Positions 1 to 9,921 of a stretch of DNA of 64,000 nucleotides are shown here, piece by piece; position 1 is the stretch's first letter, and every line of letters starts with the position of its first letter. The stretch is from positions 157,633 through 221,632 of the forward strand of contig JAAHFX010000005.1 in the NCBI GenBank assembly GCA_010672785.1, given 5' to 3'. The notes under the pieces are model-generated. The model was not told the DNA's origin and did not search any database. It saw only the letters and a list, made by a program, of their open reading frames with translations. This DNA is from Sphaerospermopsis sp. SIO1G1 (GTDB taxonomy: Bacteria > Cyanobacteriota > Cyanobacteriia > Cyanobacteriales > Nostocaceae). The translations under genes and the position numbers were made by a program.

Positions 1-259
1 ATAGTTGTTTTGCTCTATCAATAGCTATTTGTTCAACTTGATCAACAAATTCACAACCACCATAGTAACGCTTACCTGGCAAACCCTCAGCGTATTTATT
101 GGTTAACACAGAACCTTGAGCAGCTAATACAGCAGCAGAGGTGAAGTTCTCACTGGCAATCATTTCTAAATGATCACGCTGTCTCTGTAACTCTTGATTA
201 ATTAAGTCATTGATGGCAGGATCTGATGTTCTAAGTATATCTGAGTTGGTTTTGCTCAC
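1..259 (-). CDS. glyA: Serine hydroxymethyltransferase, N-terminal part (runs off window)
   Basis: PLP enzyme that interconverts serine and glycine and loads one-carbon units onto tetrahydrofolate in the cytosol. The minus strand reads from a GTG at 257-259 into a protein whose first 86 residues include [17 protein letters not shown] and [19 protein letters not shown], both hallmark N-terminal blocks of GlyA. The remainder, including the PLP-lysine, lies beyond position 1. No other start is in phase with the conserved N-terminus. The divergent neighbour at 597 leaves about 340 bp for both promoters. Confidence 0.95.
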   Translation of the reverse strand, partial: MSKTNSDILRTSDPAINDLINQELQRQRDHLEMIASENFTSAAVLAAQGSVLTNKYAEGLPGKRYYGGCEFVDQVEQIAIDRAKQL

Positions 260-596
260 GTTCCTATTCCTTTGGTAATCTTTCTATTTGTTTATCTATT
301 GTGTTTAATCACAACTCAAACAGTCGTAAAACTGTTTTTATTAAATCCATTTAGATGTTAACTTGATTGCTTAACAAAAAGGAAATTGCGAATCCTATGT
401 ATTGGCAAAGGCTATGTAAGTTTTGTAGTATTTTGCCTGTTTATAAATGATCATGGGACTATACGTATTAATTTTGACTAACAAAAAAAAATAACTAAGA
501 TATCTAACATACAATAAAACCAGGTACAGTTAGCAAGTATTTGCTATTTTTTGCGTTCATACCCTAGTTTTTAAAGGATCAACAGGAGGAATTGAG
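260..596. other. Intergenic region between divergent glyA and small Cys-rich gene
   Basis: AT-rich 337 bp that must hold the promoters of both divergent genes. A good Shine-Dalgarno (ACAGGAGGAATTGAG, 582-596) stands directly before the plus-strand gene. I see no further gene, repeat or clear operator. Confidence 0.5.
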
Positions 597-794
597 ATGT
601 TAGTCATTTTAACGGATGATCAAATCTTTGCTCCTGAGCAAGTTTGCCAATCTTGTTTGCTGGCTAGTGAAAGTGGTCAGCCACGCTGGCAAGGCGGTAA
701 ATTATGCTGCGGTGAGGCTGTTCGACAATGTACAAAGCACCAACCAGAACAATATAAGTGTGTGATGGGCTTTCGTATTGCTAATATTCAGTAG
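597..794 (+). CDS. Small cysteine-containing conserved-type protein, unknown function
   Basis: 65 residues behind a strong ribosome site (AGGAGG, 586-591). Six cysteines include CQSC near residue 17 and a CC pair near residue 37, with further single Cys residues toward the C-terminus. This spacing suggests metal binding or disulphides. There is no signal peptide or membrane segment. The strong ribosome site and single-gene placement support a real gene, but I recognise no named family. It is followed by an independently spaced Tic20-like gene. Confidence 0.7.
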   Translation: MLVILTDDQIFAPEQVCQSCLLASESGQPRWQGGKLCCGEAVRQCTKHQPEQYKCVMGFRIANIQ

Positions 795-1007
795 CGAAAT
801 ACGGAAAAGTGGGACTAGACTAAAGATGGTAAAATTGGGAATATTCTTAATTAGTTTAGTAGTTACTGTCAAATAATCAAATTGTCTGTCAAAATTAAGC
901 GATTGTGTAATTTGAAAGTTAGGTTATTAACACCCCTTGCCATTGGGCTAAAGGAATTGAACCTATATGGAATCGCTATTCAATATTTAGTCATAGGAGA
1001 ATTAACA

Positions 1008-1487
1008 ATGTCTTGGCGCGGCTCTACAAGCGTTCCTGATCGCATTTTTGCTTGTTTACCTTATCTCATACCTTTAATTGAAAGCTTGAGATTTGGTAGC
1101 TCTTTAATATTACAGTTTTCTGTGCTAGAAACTTTACTTTTCCCAATTTTGATTATCGGGGCAGTCTATGAAAGCTTAGGAGCATTTGGACAAATAGCTA
1201 TATTTTTTGCTTTGTTTTTGTTAGTAGTGAGGAATGAAAGAATAAGCCATTTTATTCGCTTTAACACTATGCAAGCGATCCTGTTAGACATTGTGTTAAT
1301 TTTGTTTTCCATTGGGCTGCGAATTTTAAGCTCTGCTCCAGGAACTGGCTTTGCCAGCCAAACATTAGGCAATACTATATTTTTGGGAATATTGGCATCA
1401 TTTAGCTACGCTGTCTTCCAGTCAATTATGGGGCGTTATGCGGAAATACCAGCTATTTCTGATGCAGTCCATATGCAAGTTCGTTAG
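1008..1487 (+). CDS. Tic20/Ycf60-family membrane protein
   Basis: 159 residues beginning MSWRGSTSVPDRIFACLPYL, the usual start of cyanobacterial Tic20 homologues. Four hydrophobic segments follow (about residues 14-30, 35-60, 65-105 and 110-145). The family is related to the chloroplast inner-envelope Tic20 translocon subunit; its cyanobacterial role is not settled. An upstream in-frame extension to 882 is open, but the ATG at 1008 has a ribosome site (TAGGAGA, 994-1000) and matches the family N-terminus, so I chose it. The stop is 3 bp from the convergent FAA-hydrolase gene. Confidence 0.85.
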   Translation: MSWRGSTSVPDRIFACLPYLIPLIESLRFGSSLILQFSVLETLLFPILIIGAVYESLGAFGQIAIFFALFLLVVRNERISHFIRFNTMQAILLDIVLILFSIGLRILSSAPGTGFASQTLGNTIFLGILASFSYAVFQSIMGRYAEIPAISDAVHMQVR

Positions 1488-1490
1488 GCA

Positions 1491-2264
1491 TTAACGTTGG
1501 ATAACGGTATTTTCTAAGCGGCCTATTCCTTCGATTTCAACTCTGACGCGATCGCCTATACTCAATGGGCCAACTCCAAAAGGTGTACCTGTTAAGATCA
1601 CATCTCCTGGTAGGAGGGTCATCACTTGGCTGATGTATGAGACCAAAATATCAGGAGTAAATACCATTTTATCAATACAGCTAGACTGAACTGGCTGGAA
1701 CTGGTCATTGAGAAATGTTTGTATTTTCGCACCTGGGTTAAGTTCTCGTACTATCCAAGGTCCAAGAGGGCAAAATGTATCAAAACCTTTAGCTCTTGTC
1801 CACTGGGCATCTTTTTTTTGTAAATCTCTGGCAGTAACGTCATTGGCAATGGTATAACCCCAAATTTTGCTCTGGGCTTCTTCTGGTGTACAGTCACAAG
1901 TGCGATCGCCTATTACCAGCGCTAACTCTCCTTCATAGTCTACTCTTTGAGACTGTGAAGGATATTTGATTTCCATTTCTGAAGCAATAACAGATGTAGA
2001 TGGCTTGAAAAAAATCAGTGGTTCAGATGGAACTGATCCTCCCATCTCCGCTGCATGATCCGCATAGTTTTTACCTACAGCAATGATTTTAGAAGGTGAA
2101 CAGGGAGCAAGAAGTAAATATTCGTCTGGTTCTAAGATTAATTCTGTTGGTTGACCCTCAAGCCAAGGTGGAGCATCTAAGATTTCTACGCCGAGGGATA
2201 ATTGTAACAAACCGTAGAAAATTTTTCCTTCTTGACTTTTTACTCGCACATAGCGCTGTGCCAT
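1491..2264 (-). CDS. Fumarylacetoacetate hydrolase (FAH) family protein
   Basis: 257 residues. Members hydrolyse or decarboxylate acylpyruvates and related beta-diketo acids using a divalent metal. The N-terminal FAH_N-like part (1-60) is followed by the catalytic domain with VGKNYADHAAEMG, FFKPSTSV, the metal-site block DYEGELALVIG, and NDVTARDLQ, then GDVILTGTPFGVG near the end. The acidic metal ligands appear intact, and the length is normal for the family. The exact substrate cannot be told from sequence. It is convergent with the Tic20-like gene. Confidence 0.88.
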   Translation of the reverse strand: MAQRYVRVKSQEGKIFYGLLQLSLGVEILDAPPWLEGQPTELILEPDEYLLLAPCSPSKIIAVGKNYADHAAEMGGSVPSEPLIFFKPSTSVIASEMEIKYPSQSQRVDYEGELALVIGDRTCDCTPEEAQSKIWGYTIANDVTARDLQKKDAQWTRAKGFDTFCPLGPWIVRELNPGAKIQTFLNDQFQPVQSSCIDKMVFTPDILVSYISQVMTLLPGDVILTGTPFGVGPLSIGDRVRVEIEGIGRLENTVIQR

Positions 2265-2452
2265 AAGTTTAATTTATGTCCTACAATGAATAAATTTTGG
2301 TTTGGCGGATTTGGCTGATGATTATGATCAAAAGCTGGTAGAATTATAAGTCCTTGTTGCTTCAGATGTTGACTTTTATCAGTAACTTTGAAATCTTACT
2401 TGTATAAGTCAGCATAAGCAGCCTTTTTTGTCCACAAGGTGAATGAAAATAT

Positions 2453-2782
2453 ATGACCACAGTTTACGAAACAATGTACATCATCCGTCCTGATGTGACC
2501 GATGAGCAAGTAGAGCAGGTTGTTACCAAGTTTCAAAACTTCCTGACTGAACAGGGTGCAGAGAATATGGAAATTCAAAATCGTGGTAAACGTCGTCTCG
2601 CTTACGAGATTGATAGACATCGTGATGGGATTTACATTCAATTGAACTATACAGCACCAGCAAGTGTGATTGCTCCTTTTGAACGGGCTATGCGTTTAAG
2701 TGAAGAAGTAATTCGTTACTTAACGATTAAACAAGAGTTGCCTCAAGAGACTCCAGAGCCTGAAGAAGTTGTTACTGCTTAA
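2453..2782 (+). CDS. rpsF: 30S ribosomal protein S6
   Basis: 109 residues with the S6 signature: [18 protein letters not shown] at the start and [18 protein letters not shown] in the middle. S6 binds the central domain of 16S rRNA together with S18. The last ~15 residues are acidic (PEPEEVVTA), common in cyanobacterial S6. It stands alone here; rpsR is not adjacent. A 9-bp perfect stem lies just after the stop. Confidence 0.96.
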   Translation: MTTVYETMYIIRPDVTDEQVEQVVTKFQNFLTEQGAENMEIQNRGKRRLAYEIDRHRDGIYIQLNYTAPASVIAPFERAMRLSEEVIRYLTIKQELPQETPEPEEVVTA

Positions 2783-2790
2783 GAAAGCAA

Positions 2791-2825
2791 GTAGGGCATT
2801 GACGTGTGATGTGACTATGCCCTAC
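2791..2825 (+). terminator. Hairpin downstream of rpsF
   Basis: GTAGGGCAT at 2791-2799 pairs perfectly with ATGCCCTAC at 2817-2825 around a 17-nt loop, nine bases past the rpsF stop. The following ATAAAAATT is A-rich rather than a U-tract, so it may stabilise the 3' end rather than act as a classic intrinsic terminator. Confidence 0.55.
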
Positions 2826-3383
2826 ATAAAAATTAAGGTAGGAGATAGCAAATAACTATCCCTATCGCAAGTTTCGCTAGAGCAAAGGATGAAAAAAATG
2901 AAAAAAATTTGACTCTGACTCTAAAGTGTCACCAAAAAAATTTTATGCTTCATAACACATTAGTCACTAAGTAAGGCTAGATCAGCCAAGATTCTATATT
3001 GAATCCTTAGCTAAAACCTATCTTACGTGCAGGTTATATTTTGATCACAAAAGTTAAATATTTTTGTTTTAGATACATTCACGTATTTTAACAGTTGTCA
3101 ATTTCTCGTAATTAAGGTATTTTTTGGATAAAGTATATAAGGAAATTTACAACAGAACATAGGGAAAATTAAAGTTTTTTCGTAATCGTGAGCCTAGGTA
3201 AGTAATATACAAACCAGATATATTTTTTGCCCGGTCCATAAGTTTTGATAAAGATCAACCCTTAGAGACCCAATAAATCTGTCTAATATAGCAAAGTTAA
3301 AGTTTTTACCTAATTCCATATCCGTATATAAGCATTTACCCAAACTCAGTTTTAGCAGTTATACCTAAGAGATATTAACTACT
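2826..3383. other. Intergenic region, no gene seen
   Basis: About 560 bp of AT-rich sequence between rpsF and the coiled-coil gene. I find no ORF of note, tandem repeat or inverted repeat. It presumably holds the promoter of the downstream gene, but no box is convincing. Confidence 0.4.
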
Positions 3384-3950
3384 GTGAGTCAATCAGAAAC
3401 ACCCGATATCCAAACTCTTTCTACTGAAGTGTCGCAGTTACGCCAAGAATTGCAACTTCGTGATCAGCTAGTACAGCAATTGTCACAGGAATTATTTAGA
3501 CTTGTTAAAGGCAATGCTAGCTTTATTCCACAAAAGTCAGAAACTGAGTGTGATGTAGGACAGTTAGAGGCTTTGAGAGAACAGCTACAAGCTGTCGAGG
3601 AACAAGTTAATTTCTACCAAGAGCAAATTGCATCCCGTGATGCAGAAATTCATCAGTTAAGACAGTCTGTACAAGAATTAACGGATCGCAGTCGGATGCT
3701 AGAACAGGTTATACAGGAGTTACCCCAAATCTATCGTCGTAAGTTTGAGGAAAGAATGACTCCGGTAAGAGACAAAGTGGCAGTTCTACAAAGGGAAAAT
3801 CGTCAATTACAAGCTGAACTACAGAGTGTGAGTTACAGATTAGCCTTAAAAACAAGGAACTCTAGTCATAGTGGTATAGATTTACCAAATTTCTCTACTT
3901 CTATTCCAATTAATGATCATGAAAATACTTCTACACCTCAAGAAGCATAA
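3384..3950 (+). CDS. Coiled-coil protein, unknown function
   Basis: 188 residues from GTG at 3384. The region from about residue 10 to 145 is heptad-rich and Gln/Glu/Leu-rich (for example LRQELQLRDQLVQQLSQEL), predicting long coiled coils broken near residue 45. The C-terminal 40 residues are polar and Ser/Thr-rich. There is no signal peptide or membrane helix. GTG was chosen because it follows directly on a stop-limited leader and no ATG is near. I recognise no named family. Confidence 0.72.
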   Translation: MSQSETPDIQTLSTEVSQLRQELQLRDQLVQQLSQELFRLVKGNASFIPQKSETECDVGQLEALREQLQAVEEQVNFYQEQIASRDAEIHQLRQSVQELTDRSRMLEQVIQELPQIYRRKFEERMTPVRDKVAVLQRENRQLQAELQSVSYRLALKTRNSSHSGIDLPNFSTSIPINDHENTSTPQEA

Positions 3951-4200
3951 GACTTACTTCAGAGATTAACTTTATCTATAAAAAGGCAAAAAAATTGCAG
4001 GAAATTTAGGTGTTTTTTTATTTCCGCATCTAGCGGCCAAACCTCTATTAAATCAATCAAATCAACTCAATTGTTTGAAACCAATAGAGATTGAGCTTGC
4101 TAGAGCGTGATTACTGTCATTATAAAATGTGTAGCTTAGTTAGGTTTAACAATGATATGTCTTTGTTGTACCCAAACTAGTGATAGACAAAAGTTTTGTA

Positions 4201-4548
4201 TTATGCTATTACTAGACTTTTATCATTCAAAGATGAAACATCTTCGTAATTATCAACTATCTCGAAGACTGAGTCTAAATGAGTTAGTTCTAATACTAAT
4301 CTAACAGGTGCTTGCACATTGCAAAGAACTAAACGACAGCCGCTCTTGTGTACAGCTTTTAATGCTTGAACTAAGGGAACTAAACCAGAACTATCCATAA
4401 ATCCAACTTCTGCTAAATCTAGTACCCACAGTTGATCAGGTTCAAGTTTGATATCAGCCATTTTTTTGCTTAAAGCTGTGGCTGTTTCTAAGTCCATCCT
4501 TCCTTGGGGTTTGAAAACAATAACGGGCTTTTCTTGTGTAAGATTCAT
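4201..4548 (-). CDS. STAS-domain protein (anti-anti-sigma factor type)
   Basis: 115 residues, a single STAS domain. The phosphorylatable serine motif is present (GFMDSSGLVPLVQAL, around residue 53). In this family a partner anti-sigma/HPK-type kinase phosphorylates that serine to control binding. No kinase gene is adjacent, so the partner is elsewhere. I chose ATG 4546-4548 (MNLTQEKP) with GGTGA about 8 nt upstream rather than the TTG 12 bp further up. Confidence 0.87.
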   Translation of the reverse strand: MNLTQEKPVIVFKPQGRMDLETATALSKKMADIKLEPDQLWVLDLAEVGFMDSSGLVPLVQALKAVHKSGCRLVLCNVQAPVRLVLELTHLDSVFEIVDNYEDVSSLNDKSLVIA

Positions 4549-5031
4549 AAATTTCACCAAGTAGCAGAACTGATTATTAAAATGCTAGATAGCCTGATAA
4601 GATGCACCAAGTGTTTGTCAACAGTAATAATACTTGTTTTTTAAACATTCAGTATTAATCCAAGTATAATTAATATATTGGATATGATCTATAAATCATG
4701 ACTATATAGCACATGAGATTTGATAGATAACAAAAGTATAGGCATAAATGCCTGGAGATTTCGGTATCTAAATTAACGATTATAAAAATATTATGATTTA
4801 CTTGCGTAAATATAATTTTTTATAATTGTTTAGTGAACAACGTATAACTACAAAATTAAATAAGATAATTCCTGAAATCTAATGTTCCAGATTGTCTCTT
4901 GTTTGAAGACTGTTCTGTGTTTGAGAAAAATTACGGTATCAGCAGACAGTAAAGATATGTTGACACTACTGTCAAAAACAAGCCAAGATATAAGTGAGAA
5001 AAGTAAAAATTTGTAAAGTCGGTGGTATAGG
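4549..5031. other. Intergenic region, divergent promoters
   Basis: 483 bp, very AT-rich, between the STAS gene (minus) and dedA-like gene (plus). Both promoters must lie here. I see no tandem repeat or small gene with a ribosome site. Confidence 0.4.
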
Positions 5032-5658
5032 ATGTCTTTTGAGCTAATTTCACTAGAAAGCATCCAAGAATTCGCTCAATCCTATGGTTATTGGGCTATT
5101 TTTTTGGGAATTTTGCTAGAGAACTTGGGCATTCCTCTTCCCGGTGAAACCGTAACTCTAGTAGGAGGTTTCTTAGCTGGTAGTGATGAACTAAACTACT
5201 GGCTAGTCCTGGGTGACGCTGTTGCAGGTGCTGTAATTGGTGGTAATTGTGGCTATTGGATTGGTAGAGTTGGCGGTTGGCCATTCTTGTTACAAGTAGG
5301 AAAGATATTCCGTATATCAGAGGAACGACTGTTAGGCATTAAAGAGCAATTTGGTGAAAATGCTGCTAAAGCTGTATTTTTTGGTCGCTTTTTCGCTTTA
5401 CTCAGGATTTTTGCAGCTCCACTAGCAGGAATTGCAGAAATGTCCTTTGGTAAATTCTTGGTATACAACTTAGCAGGAGCAACAGCCTGGGGTAGTGCAA
5501 TGGTAACCTTAGCTTTCTTTGCAGGTAAAATTGTTTCCCTCGAACAGTTGGTTGCTTGGGTAAGTCAATTTGCTATTTTGGCACTGATTATATTAGTAGC
5601 TGTAATTGCTATACCGATTTGGTGGGAATCTCGCCAGGTTAAACATTCAGGAGAATAG
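5032..5658 (+). CDS. DedA/VTT-domain inner-membrane protein
   Basis: 208 residues. The family signature is intact: ENLGIPLPGETVTLVGGFLAG early, and FFGRFFALLRIFAAPLAG with the conserved arginines in the middle, followed by two C-terminal transmembrane helices. DedA proteins support lipid (undecaprenyl or phospholipid) flipping and proton-dependent envelope homeostasis. Length is typical. The gene ends right at a heptamer tandem repeat. Confidence 0.88.
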   Translation: MSFELISLESIQEFAQSYGYWAIFLGILLENLGIPLPGETVTLVGGFLAGSDELNYWLVLGDAVAGAVIGGNCGYWIGRVGGWPFLLQVGKIFRISEERLLGIKEQFGENAAKAVFFGRFFALLRIFAAPLAGIAEMSFGKFLVYNLAGATAWGSAMVTLAFFAGKIVSLEQLVAWVSQFAILALIILVAVIAIPIWWESRQVKHSGE

Positions 5659-5732
5659 GTGATTGGTGATTGGTGATTGGTGATTGGTGATTGGTGATTG
5701 GTGACTGGTGATTGGTGATTGGTGATTGGGAA
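5659..5732. repeat. STRR: tandem heptamer GTGATTG
   Basis: About ten near-perfect copies of GTGATTG begin at the base after the dedA-like stop codon; one copy reads GTGACTG. Heptameric STRRs of this kind are typical of heterocystous cyanobacteria. Confidence 0.9.
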
Positions 5733-5785
5733 TAATACAATTAATTGATTAACCCGTCACCATTCCTTAGTCACCAGTCACTTAA

Positions 5786-6985
5786 TTACTTGTTCTTTTG
5801 CGACCAAATACGGGTAGGTAGACCCCAAACATAGACAAAACCTTCTGCTGCTTTGTGATCAAATTGATCTTCTGCACCGTAGGTTGCTAAATCAGGAGTG
5901 TAGAGAGTGTTATCACTCCAACGTCCGACAATAGTGGCGTTTCCTTTGAACAGTTTTAACCTGACAACACCAGAAACCCTTTCTTGTGTTTGTTGAATAA
6001 AGGCATCAACAGCAGCTTTAAGAGGACTGTACCAAAGTCCGTTGTATACCAATTTTGTGTATGTATCTTCAATACCCCGTTTGTACTGGGTCACATCTGC
6101 GGTTAAAGTGAGACTTTCCAAATCACGATGGGCATTGATGAGAACCACCATTGCAGGTGATTCATAAATTTCTCGTGATTTAATTCCGACTAAGCGGTTT
6201 TCAATCATATCAATACGACCGATACCATGATTCCCAACTATTTGATTGAGTCTTTCTATTAACTCCACTGGTGTATGGGATTGACTATTGAGTGAGACTG
6301 GGACACCTTTGACAAAGCCAATTTCCAGATATTCTGGTTCATCTGGTGTATCTACTATGGCTTTGGTCATAGCATAGATTTCTTCTGGGGGTTCATTAGC
6401 TGGATCTTCTAATGTACCAGCTTCAATACTACGACCCAATAAGTTTTTATCAATACTGAAGGGAGAAGACTTTTTCACTGGTGCGGGGATACCGAACTTT
6501 TCGCCGTAAGCGATAGTTTCCTCTCGACTCATACCCCATTCTCTAGCGGGTGCGAGGATTTTCAGATTGGGATTTAATGCTGTACAGGAAACATCAAATC
6601 TGACTTGATCATTACCTTTACCTGTACAACCATGAGCGATCGCATCAGCACCATATTTTTCGGCTGTTTCTACCAATACCTTGGCAATTAAAGGTCTAGC
6701 TAATGCAGTTCCCAGAGGATAGCGATTTTCATAGAGTGCATTGGCTTGAATGGCTGGAAATGCGTAATCTTTAACAAAACTATCTTTGACATCTGCGACT
6801 AGAGATTCACTTGCGCCTGATTTCAAAGCTTTTTCTCGAACTGGTTCTAATTCATCACCCTGACCTAAATCTGCTGCTAGGGTGATCACTTCTTCGACTC
6901 CCCATTCTTGTTGCAAGTAGGGGATGCAAACAGAAGTATCTACTCCACCAGAATATGCTAAAACAACCTTTTTGGCGCGACCCAT
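5786..6985 (-). CDS. argG: Argininosuccinate synthase
   Basis: 399 residues. It condenses citrulline and aspartate with ATP to give argininosuccinate, the penultimate arginine step. The PP-loop is at the start ([18 protein letters not shown]), followed by [14 protein letters not shown] and [15 protein letters not shown], all diagnostic. Full length for the family. GGAG lies 8 nt before ATG 6985. A single gene, divergent from the glycosyltransferase. Confidence 0.97.
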   Translation of the reverse strand: MGRAKKVVLAYSGGVDTSVCIPYLQQEWGVEEVITLAADLGQGDELEPVREKALKSGASESLVADVKDSFVKDYAFPAIQANALYENRYPLGTALARPLIAKVLVETAEKYGADAIAHGCTGKGNDQVRFDVSCTALNPNLKILAPAREWGMSREETIAYGEKFGIPAPVKKSSPFSIDKNLLGRSIEAGTLEDPANEPPEEIYAMTKAIVDTPDEPEYLEIGFVKGVPVSLNSQSHTPVELIERLNQIVGNHGIGRIDMIENRLVGIKSREIYESPAMVVLINAHRDLESLTLTADVTQYKRGIEDTYTKLVYNGLWYSPLKAAVDAFIQQTQERVSGVVRLKLFKGNATIVGRWSDNTLYTPDLATYGAEDQFDHKAAEGFVYVWGLPTRIWSQKNK

Positions 6986-7161
6986 TAGTTTCTCCAGTTA
7001 GAAAAACAAACAATGAGTCATTATTATATATAAACTGAACCGTGTATAGTTTTTTCGGGTAACAGATTCTGGTTGTATAGTACAAATATTTTCCCTAGAA
7101 ACCTTAAAACTGCTGTCTTTGTCATATTCTGAATATCAATAGTAATTTTTTGGATAAAATT

Positions 7162-8109
7162 GTGTTTTTCAGTGTTGTTATACCAACTTACAATCGGTTG
7201 CCAATTTTGCAAAAGTGCCTCCGTGCTTTGGAAGCACAAGATTTAGATGATCAAACTACCATTACAGGTTATGAAATTGTTTTGGTTGATGATGGTTCTA
7301 CAGATGGAACTTTAGATTGGTTAAAAGTTCACCAAGAAGAATTTCCCCATTTGCGTTGTTTTGAACAAGATCATGCTGGGCCTGCTGCGGCTAGAAATCT
7401 GGGTGTAGAGCAGGCATCGGGGGATACAATTATTTTTATTGATAGTGACTTAGTTGTTTTGTCTAACTTCCTTAAGGCTCATAGTAATGCTTTGGTAAAG
7501 GCAAACAAACAGTTAGGGAGCGATCGCTTTTTTACCTATGGTGCTGTAATTAATACGTGTAATTTTGAAAATCCTACCGCTGAACCCTATAAAATTACAG
7601 ACTTTTCTGCGGCTTTTTTTGCTACAGGTAATGTGGCAATTCCCAAACATTGGTTAATTCAGGCCGGGTTATTTGACACGGGATTTCAACTCTATGGATG
7701 GGAAGATTTGGAGCTTGGTGTCAGGTTAAAAAACTTAGGCTTAAAATTGATTAAATGCCCAGAAGCGGTAGGTTATCATTGGCACCCACCCTTTGCACTC
7801 CAGCAAATTGATAATTTAATTGATAAGGAAATCCAACGTGGACGGATGGGGATTTTGTTCTATCAAAAGCATCCTACATGGGAAGTGAAAATGATGATTC
7901 AAATGACCTGGTTACACCGGTTGCTGTGGGGAATTTTGTCTGTGAATGGTTTATTCAATGAAAAGACTAGCGCTCCTTTGCTGCAATGGTTAATCAATCT
8001 AGGTAAACCGCAGTTAGCTTTGGAAATTGCCAGAATTTTCTTAAATTGGTATAACGTCAAAGCTGTTTATGAAGCTTATTCTCAGATGGAGACTATCCAG
8101 ACAAAATAA
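7162..8109 (+). CDS. Family 2 glycosyltransferase
   Basis: About 315 residues with a GT-A fold: FFSVVIPTYNRLPILQKC at the start, VLVDDGSTDGTLDWL, AGPAAARNLG, and the metal-binding DxD-type block IFIDSDLVV. A later GWEDLELGVRL matches the ED catalytic-base motif. There is no membrane anchor. It likely transfers a sugar to a surface polysaccharide or lipid carrier; substrate unknown. GTG 7162 is chosen because it starts at the family N-terminus; a TTG at 7150 would add four residues. Confidence 0.85.
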   Translation: MFFSVVIPTYNRLPILQKCLRALEAQDLDDQTTITGYEIVLVDDGSTDGTLDWLKVHQEEFPHLRCFEQDHAGPAAARNLGVEQASGDTIIFIDSDLVVLSNFLKAHSNALVKANKQLGSDRFFTYGAVINTCNFENPTAEPYKITDFSAAFFATGNVAIPKHWLIQAGLFDTGFQLYGWEDLELGVRLKNLGLKLIKCPEAVGYHWHPPFALQQIDNLIDKEIQRGRMGILFYQKHPTWEVKMMIQMTWLHRLLWGILSVNGLFNEKTSAPLLQWLINLGKPQLALEIARIFLNWYNVKAVYEAYSQMETIQTK

Positions 8110-8110
8110 A

Positions 8111-8148
8111 TCCCCCACATCCTAGGTTGTACCTATAGGATGGGGGGA
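8111..8148. terminator. Strong GC-rich hairpin between convergent genes
   Basis: TCCCCCACATCCTAGGT (8111-8127) pairs with ACCTATAGGATGGGGGGA (8131-8148) with one bulge. It lies just after the GT2 stop and downstream of the convergent exbD. Read on the minus strand it is followed by a T-rich run, so it probably ends exbBD transcription and may work in both directions. Confidence 0.7.
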
Positions 8149-8152
8149 ACTG

Positions 8153-8178
8153 TTACAGTTATCAGTTATCAGTTATTA
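8153..8178. repeat. Short STRR, heptamer CAGTTAT
   Basis: About three copies of TTATCAG directly follow the hairpin at 8111-8148. Confidence 0.7.
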
Positions 8179-8268
8179 ACTCTGAATATTATTATATATC
8201 ATCTTGGCTGATAAATGCTAACTGTTAACGAGAATAATTTATGAAACTTTACAAAATTGGGTTGAATG

Positions 8269-8919
8269 TTAAGGTGCTGATTGGTTCTTTTCAGGTGTTG
8301 CGGGTGATGGGCTAGGTGTAATATTGGGAATTACTGGGGAAATCCCGGGGTTAACTCCTTGTCCAGGTGCAGAAAATGGGGTGGGAATTAGGGGAAAAGA
8401 AGAGTTAGGGTTACTTGTTCTACTCCCTGGCAAAGGTATAGTATTCGGTATTGGTACAACTGGAGAAGTAGGAAAATTAGGTGTATTAGCAGGTATTTGA
8501 GCAGAACTAGGAATAATTCCTAGAGATACCCTATTACCTCCCACTTGTCTAAGTAGGTCTAATGTTTCAATGACATCATTATAAGTTGCTGTACGAGAAG
8601 CATTTAGTACCAATATTCCACTAGGGTTTGTTTCTACGTAATTTTTTAATTTTGTTTGCAATTCTTCCCGGCTAACCTGGTCTTTTTCAATAAATATTTT
8701 ACCAAGAGCATCTATAGTAATAGGTAAAATATCATTGCGGGATTCAGCAAAGGTATTTGTACCCGTACTAGCTTTAGGTAAATCAATATTAATGGCTTGT
8801 TGTCTAGTAAACTGTACCGCAGCTAAGAGGAAAAATGTCAAAATGCAAAAAACAACGTCAATTAAAGGAATGATTTGAATTTGGGCTTCTTCAATGGGAG
8901 TATGTAAATTAACTTTCAT
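8269..8919 (-). CDS. ExbD/TolR-family biopolymer transport protein
   Basis: 216 residues. One N-terminal transmembrane helix follows the conserved acidic residue region (IQIIPLIDVVFCILTFFLLAA); Asp at about residue 21 is the proton-relay residue of ExbD. A periplasmic ExbD/TolR domain reaches about residue 125, then an unusual Pro/Ser/Asn-rich tail of about 90 residues. It overlaps exbB by 11 bp, so the two are co-translated. TonB/TolA is not nearby. Confidence 0.85.
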   Translation of the reverse strand: MKVNLHTPIEEAQIQIIPLIDVVFCILTFFLLAAVQFTRQQAINIDLPKASTGTNTFAESRNDILPITIDALGKIFIEKDQVSREELQTKLKNYVETNPSGILVLNASRTATYNDVIETLDLLRQVGGNRVSLGIIPSSAQIPANTPNFPTSPVVPIPNTIPLPGSRTSNPNSSFPLIPTPFSAPGQGVNPGISPVIPNITPSPSPATPEKNQSAP

Positions 8920-9697
8920 TTTCTAGCTCTGGTGGTGAGTTAGGGAAGGTAAGGGAAGGTTTTTCTTCAGAGTTGAGGACTGTATTTTGGTTGAGGTTGT
9001 TCTCACTCTGTAGATTAGTGGACACTAAACTATCTTCTTTAGGTTCTGGGGTGAGTCCTAATTTACCTTGGTAAGGATTTGGTGGAGATTGACGGTAAAG
9101 TAATTCTAAATCGTTGCCAGCTTTATTAAATACTTTGATTTGATTAACGACGAAACCTTGAAATAGCCGATAAAAAACTAATGTGACGATGGCAACTACT
9201 AGGCCAGTAGCTGTGCTAATTAATGATTCACCAATACCTGTGGTGACACCAACGGTAGATTCTGTTCCTAAATCACCAATTCTAATTGAACCCAATGATT
9301 GTATTAAACCTAAGACTGTACCTAATAATCCCAATAATGGGGAAATGGCAATGACAGCTTCTAAGAGTTTTTCTCCTCTCCGCATTCCTGCTACTTCTTC
9401 AGCAGCGGTAGATTCTAGAGCTAGTCTGAAGGTTTCTGCATCAATTTTTTGCAACCGTAGAGGTGCATGGAGAAAGCGGCCAATGGGTTGACGGGTAGCT
9501 TTTTTGGCTATTTCCGTTGCTATTTCCCAGTTATCTGTGGCTGCATCTAGAACCCGCTCAACAATTTCTCTTTCTTGGGTGAAAATTCTCAACCAAAACC
9601 AAAAACGCTCAAAAATTACACTTAAAGACAGAACGGACAGTACCATTAAAGGCCACATTGCCGGGCCACCTTTTTTAAACAGGTCTAAAATATCCAC
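8909..9697 (-). CDS. ExbB/TolQ/MotA-family proton channel protein
   Basis: 262 residues with three transmembrane helices (about 15-35, 110-135, 155-180). The conserved block ISPLLGLLGTVLGLIQSL and a Thr-rich helix near STATGLVVAIVTLVFYRLF are the pore segments of the family. It pairs with the overlapping exbD to form a proton-driven motor. The cytosolic tail after residue 200 is polar. Which outer-membrane process it powers cannot be read from the context. Confidence 0.87.
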   Translation of the reverse strand: MDILDLFKKGGPAMWPLMVLSVLSLSVIFERFWFWLRIFTQEREIVERVLDAATDNWEIATEIAKKATRQPIGRFLHAPLRLQKIDAETFRLALESTAAEEVAGMRRGEKLLEAVIAISPLLGLLGTVLGLIQSLGSIRIGDLGTESTVGVTTGIGESLISTATGLVVAIVTLVFYRLFQGFVVNQIKVFNKAGNDLELLYRQSPPNPYQGKLGLTPEPKEDSLVSTNLQSENNLNQNTVLNSEEKPSLTFPNSPPELENES

Positions 9698-9921
9698 TTT
9701 TTAAGTTTCCTCTTTCCATGATCACAGCAATTATGCCTGGGCATTTTAATTTTAGAGATAATGCACCATTACCATACTCAATTACTCTATTGCTAGGTAA
9801 ACAGTTAGGAAATAATAGTGATTACCATCATCTATACACAATAGGGCGGTTATTCCCACCGGGAGTTTAAAGGGTTATTTGCCAAAATAAAGGTTAGTCA
9901 CTGATACTAAAGGTTCAATTT

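Noticed and set aside
882..1007. N-terminal extension of the Tic20-like gene
   Set aside because: ATG 1008 has a ribosome site and the family N-terminus; the extension resembles spacer.
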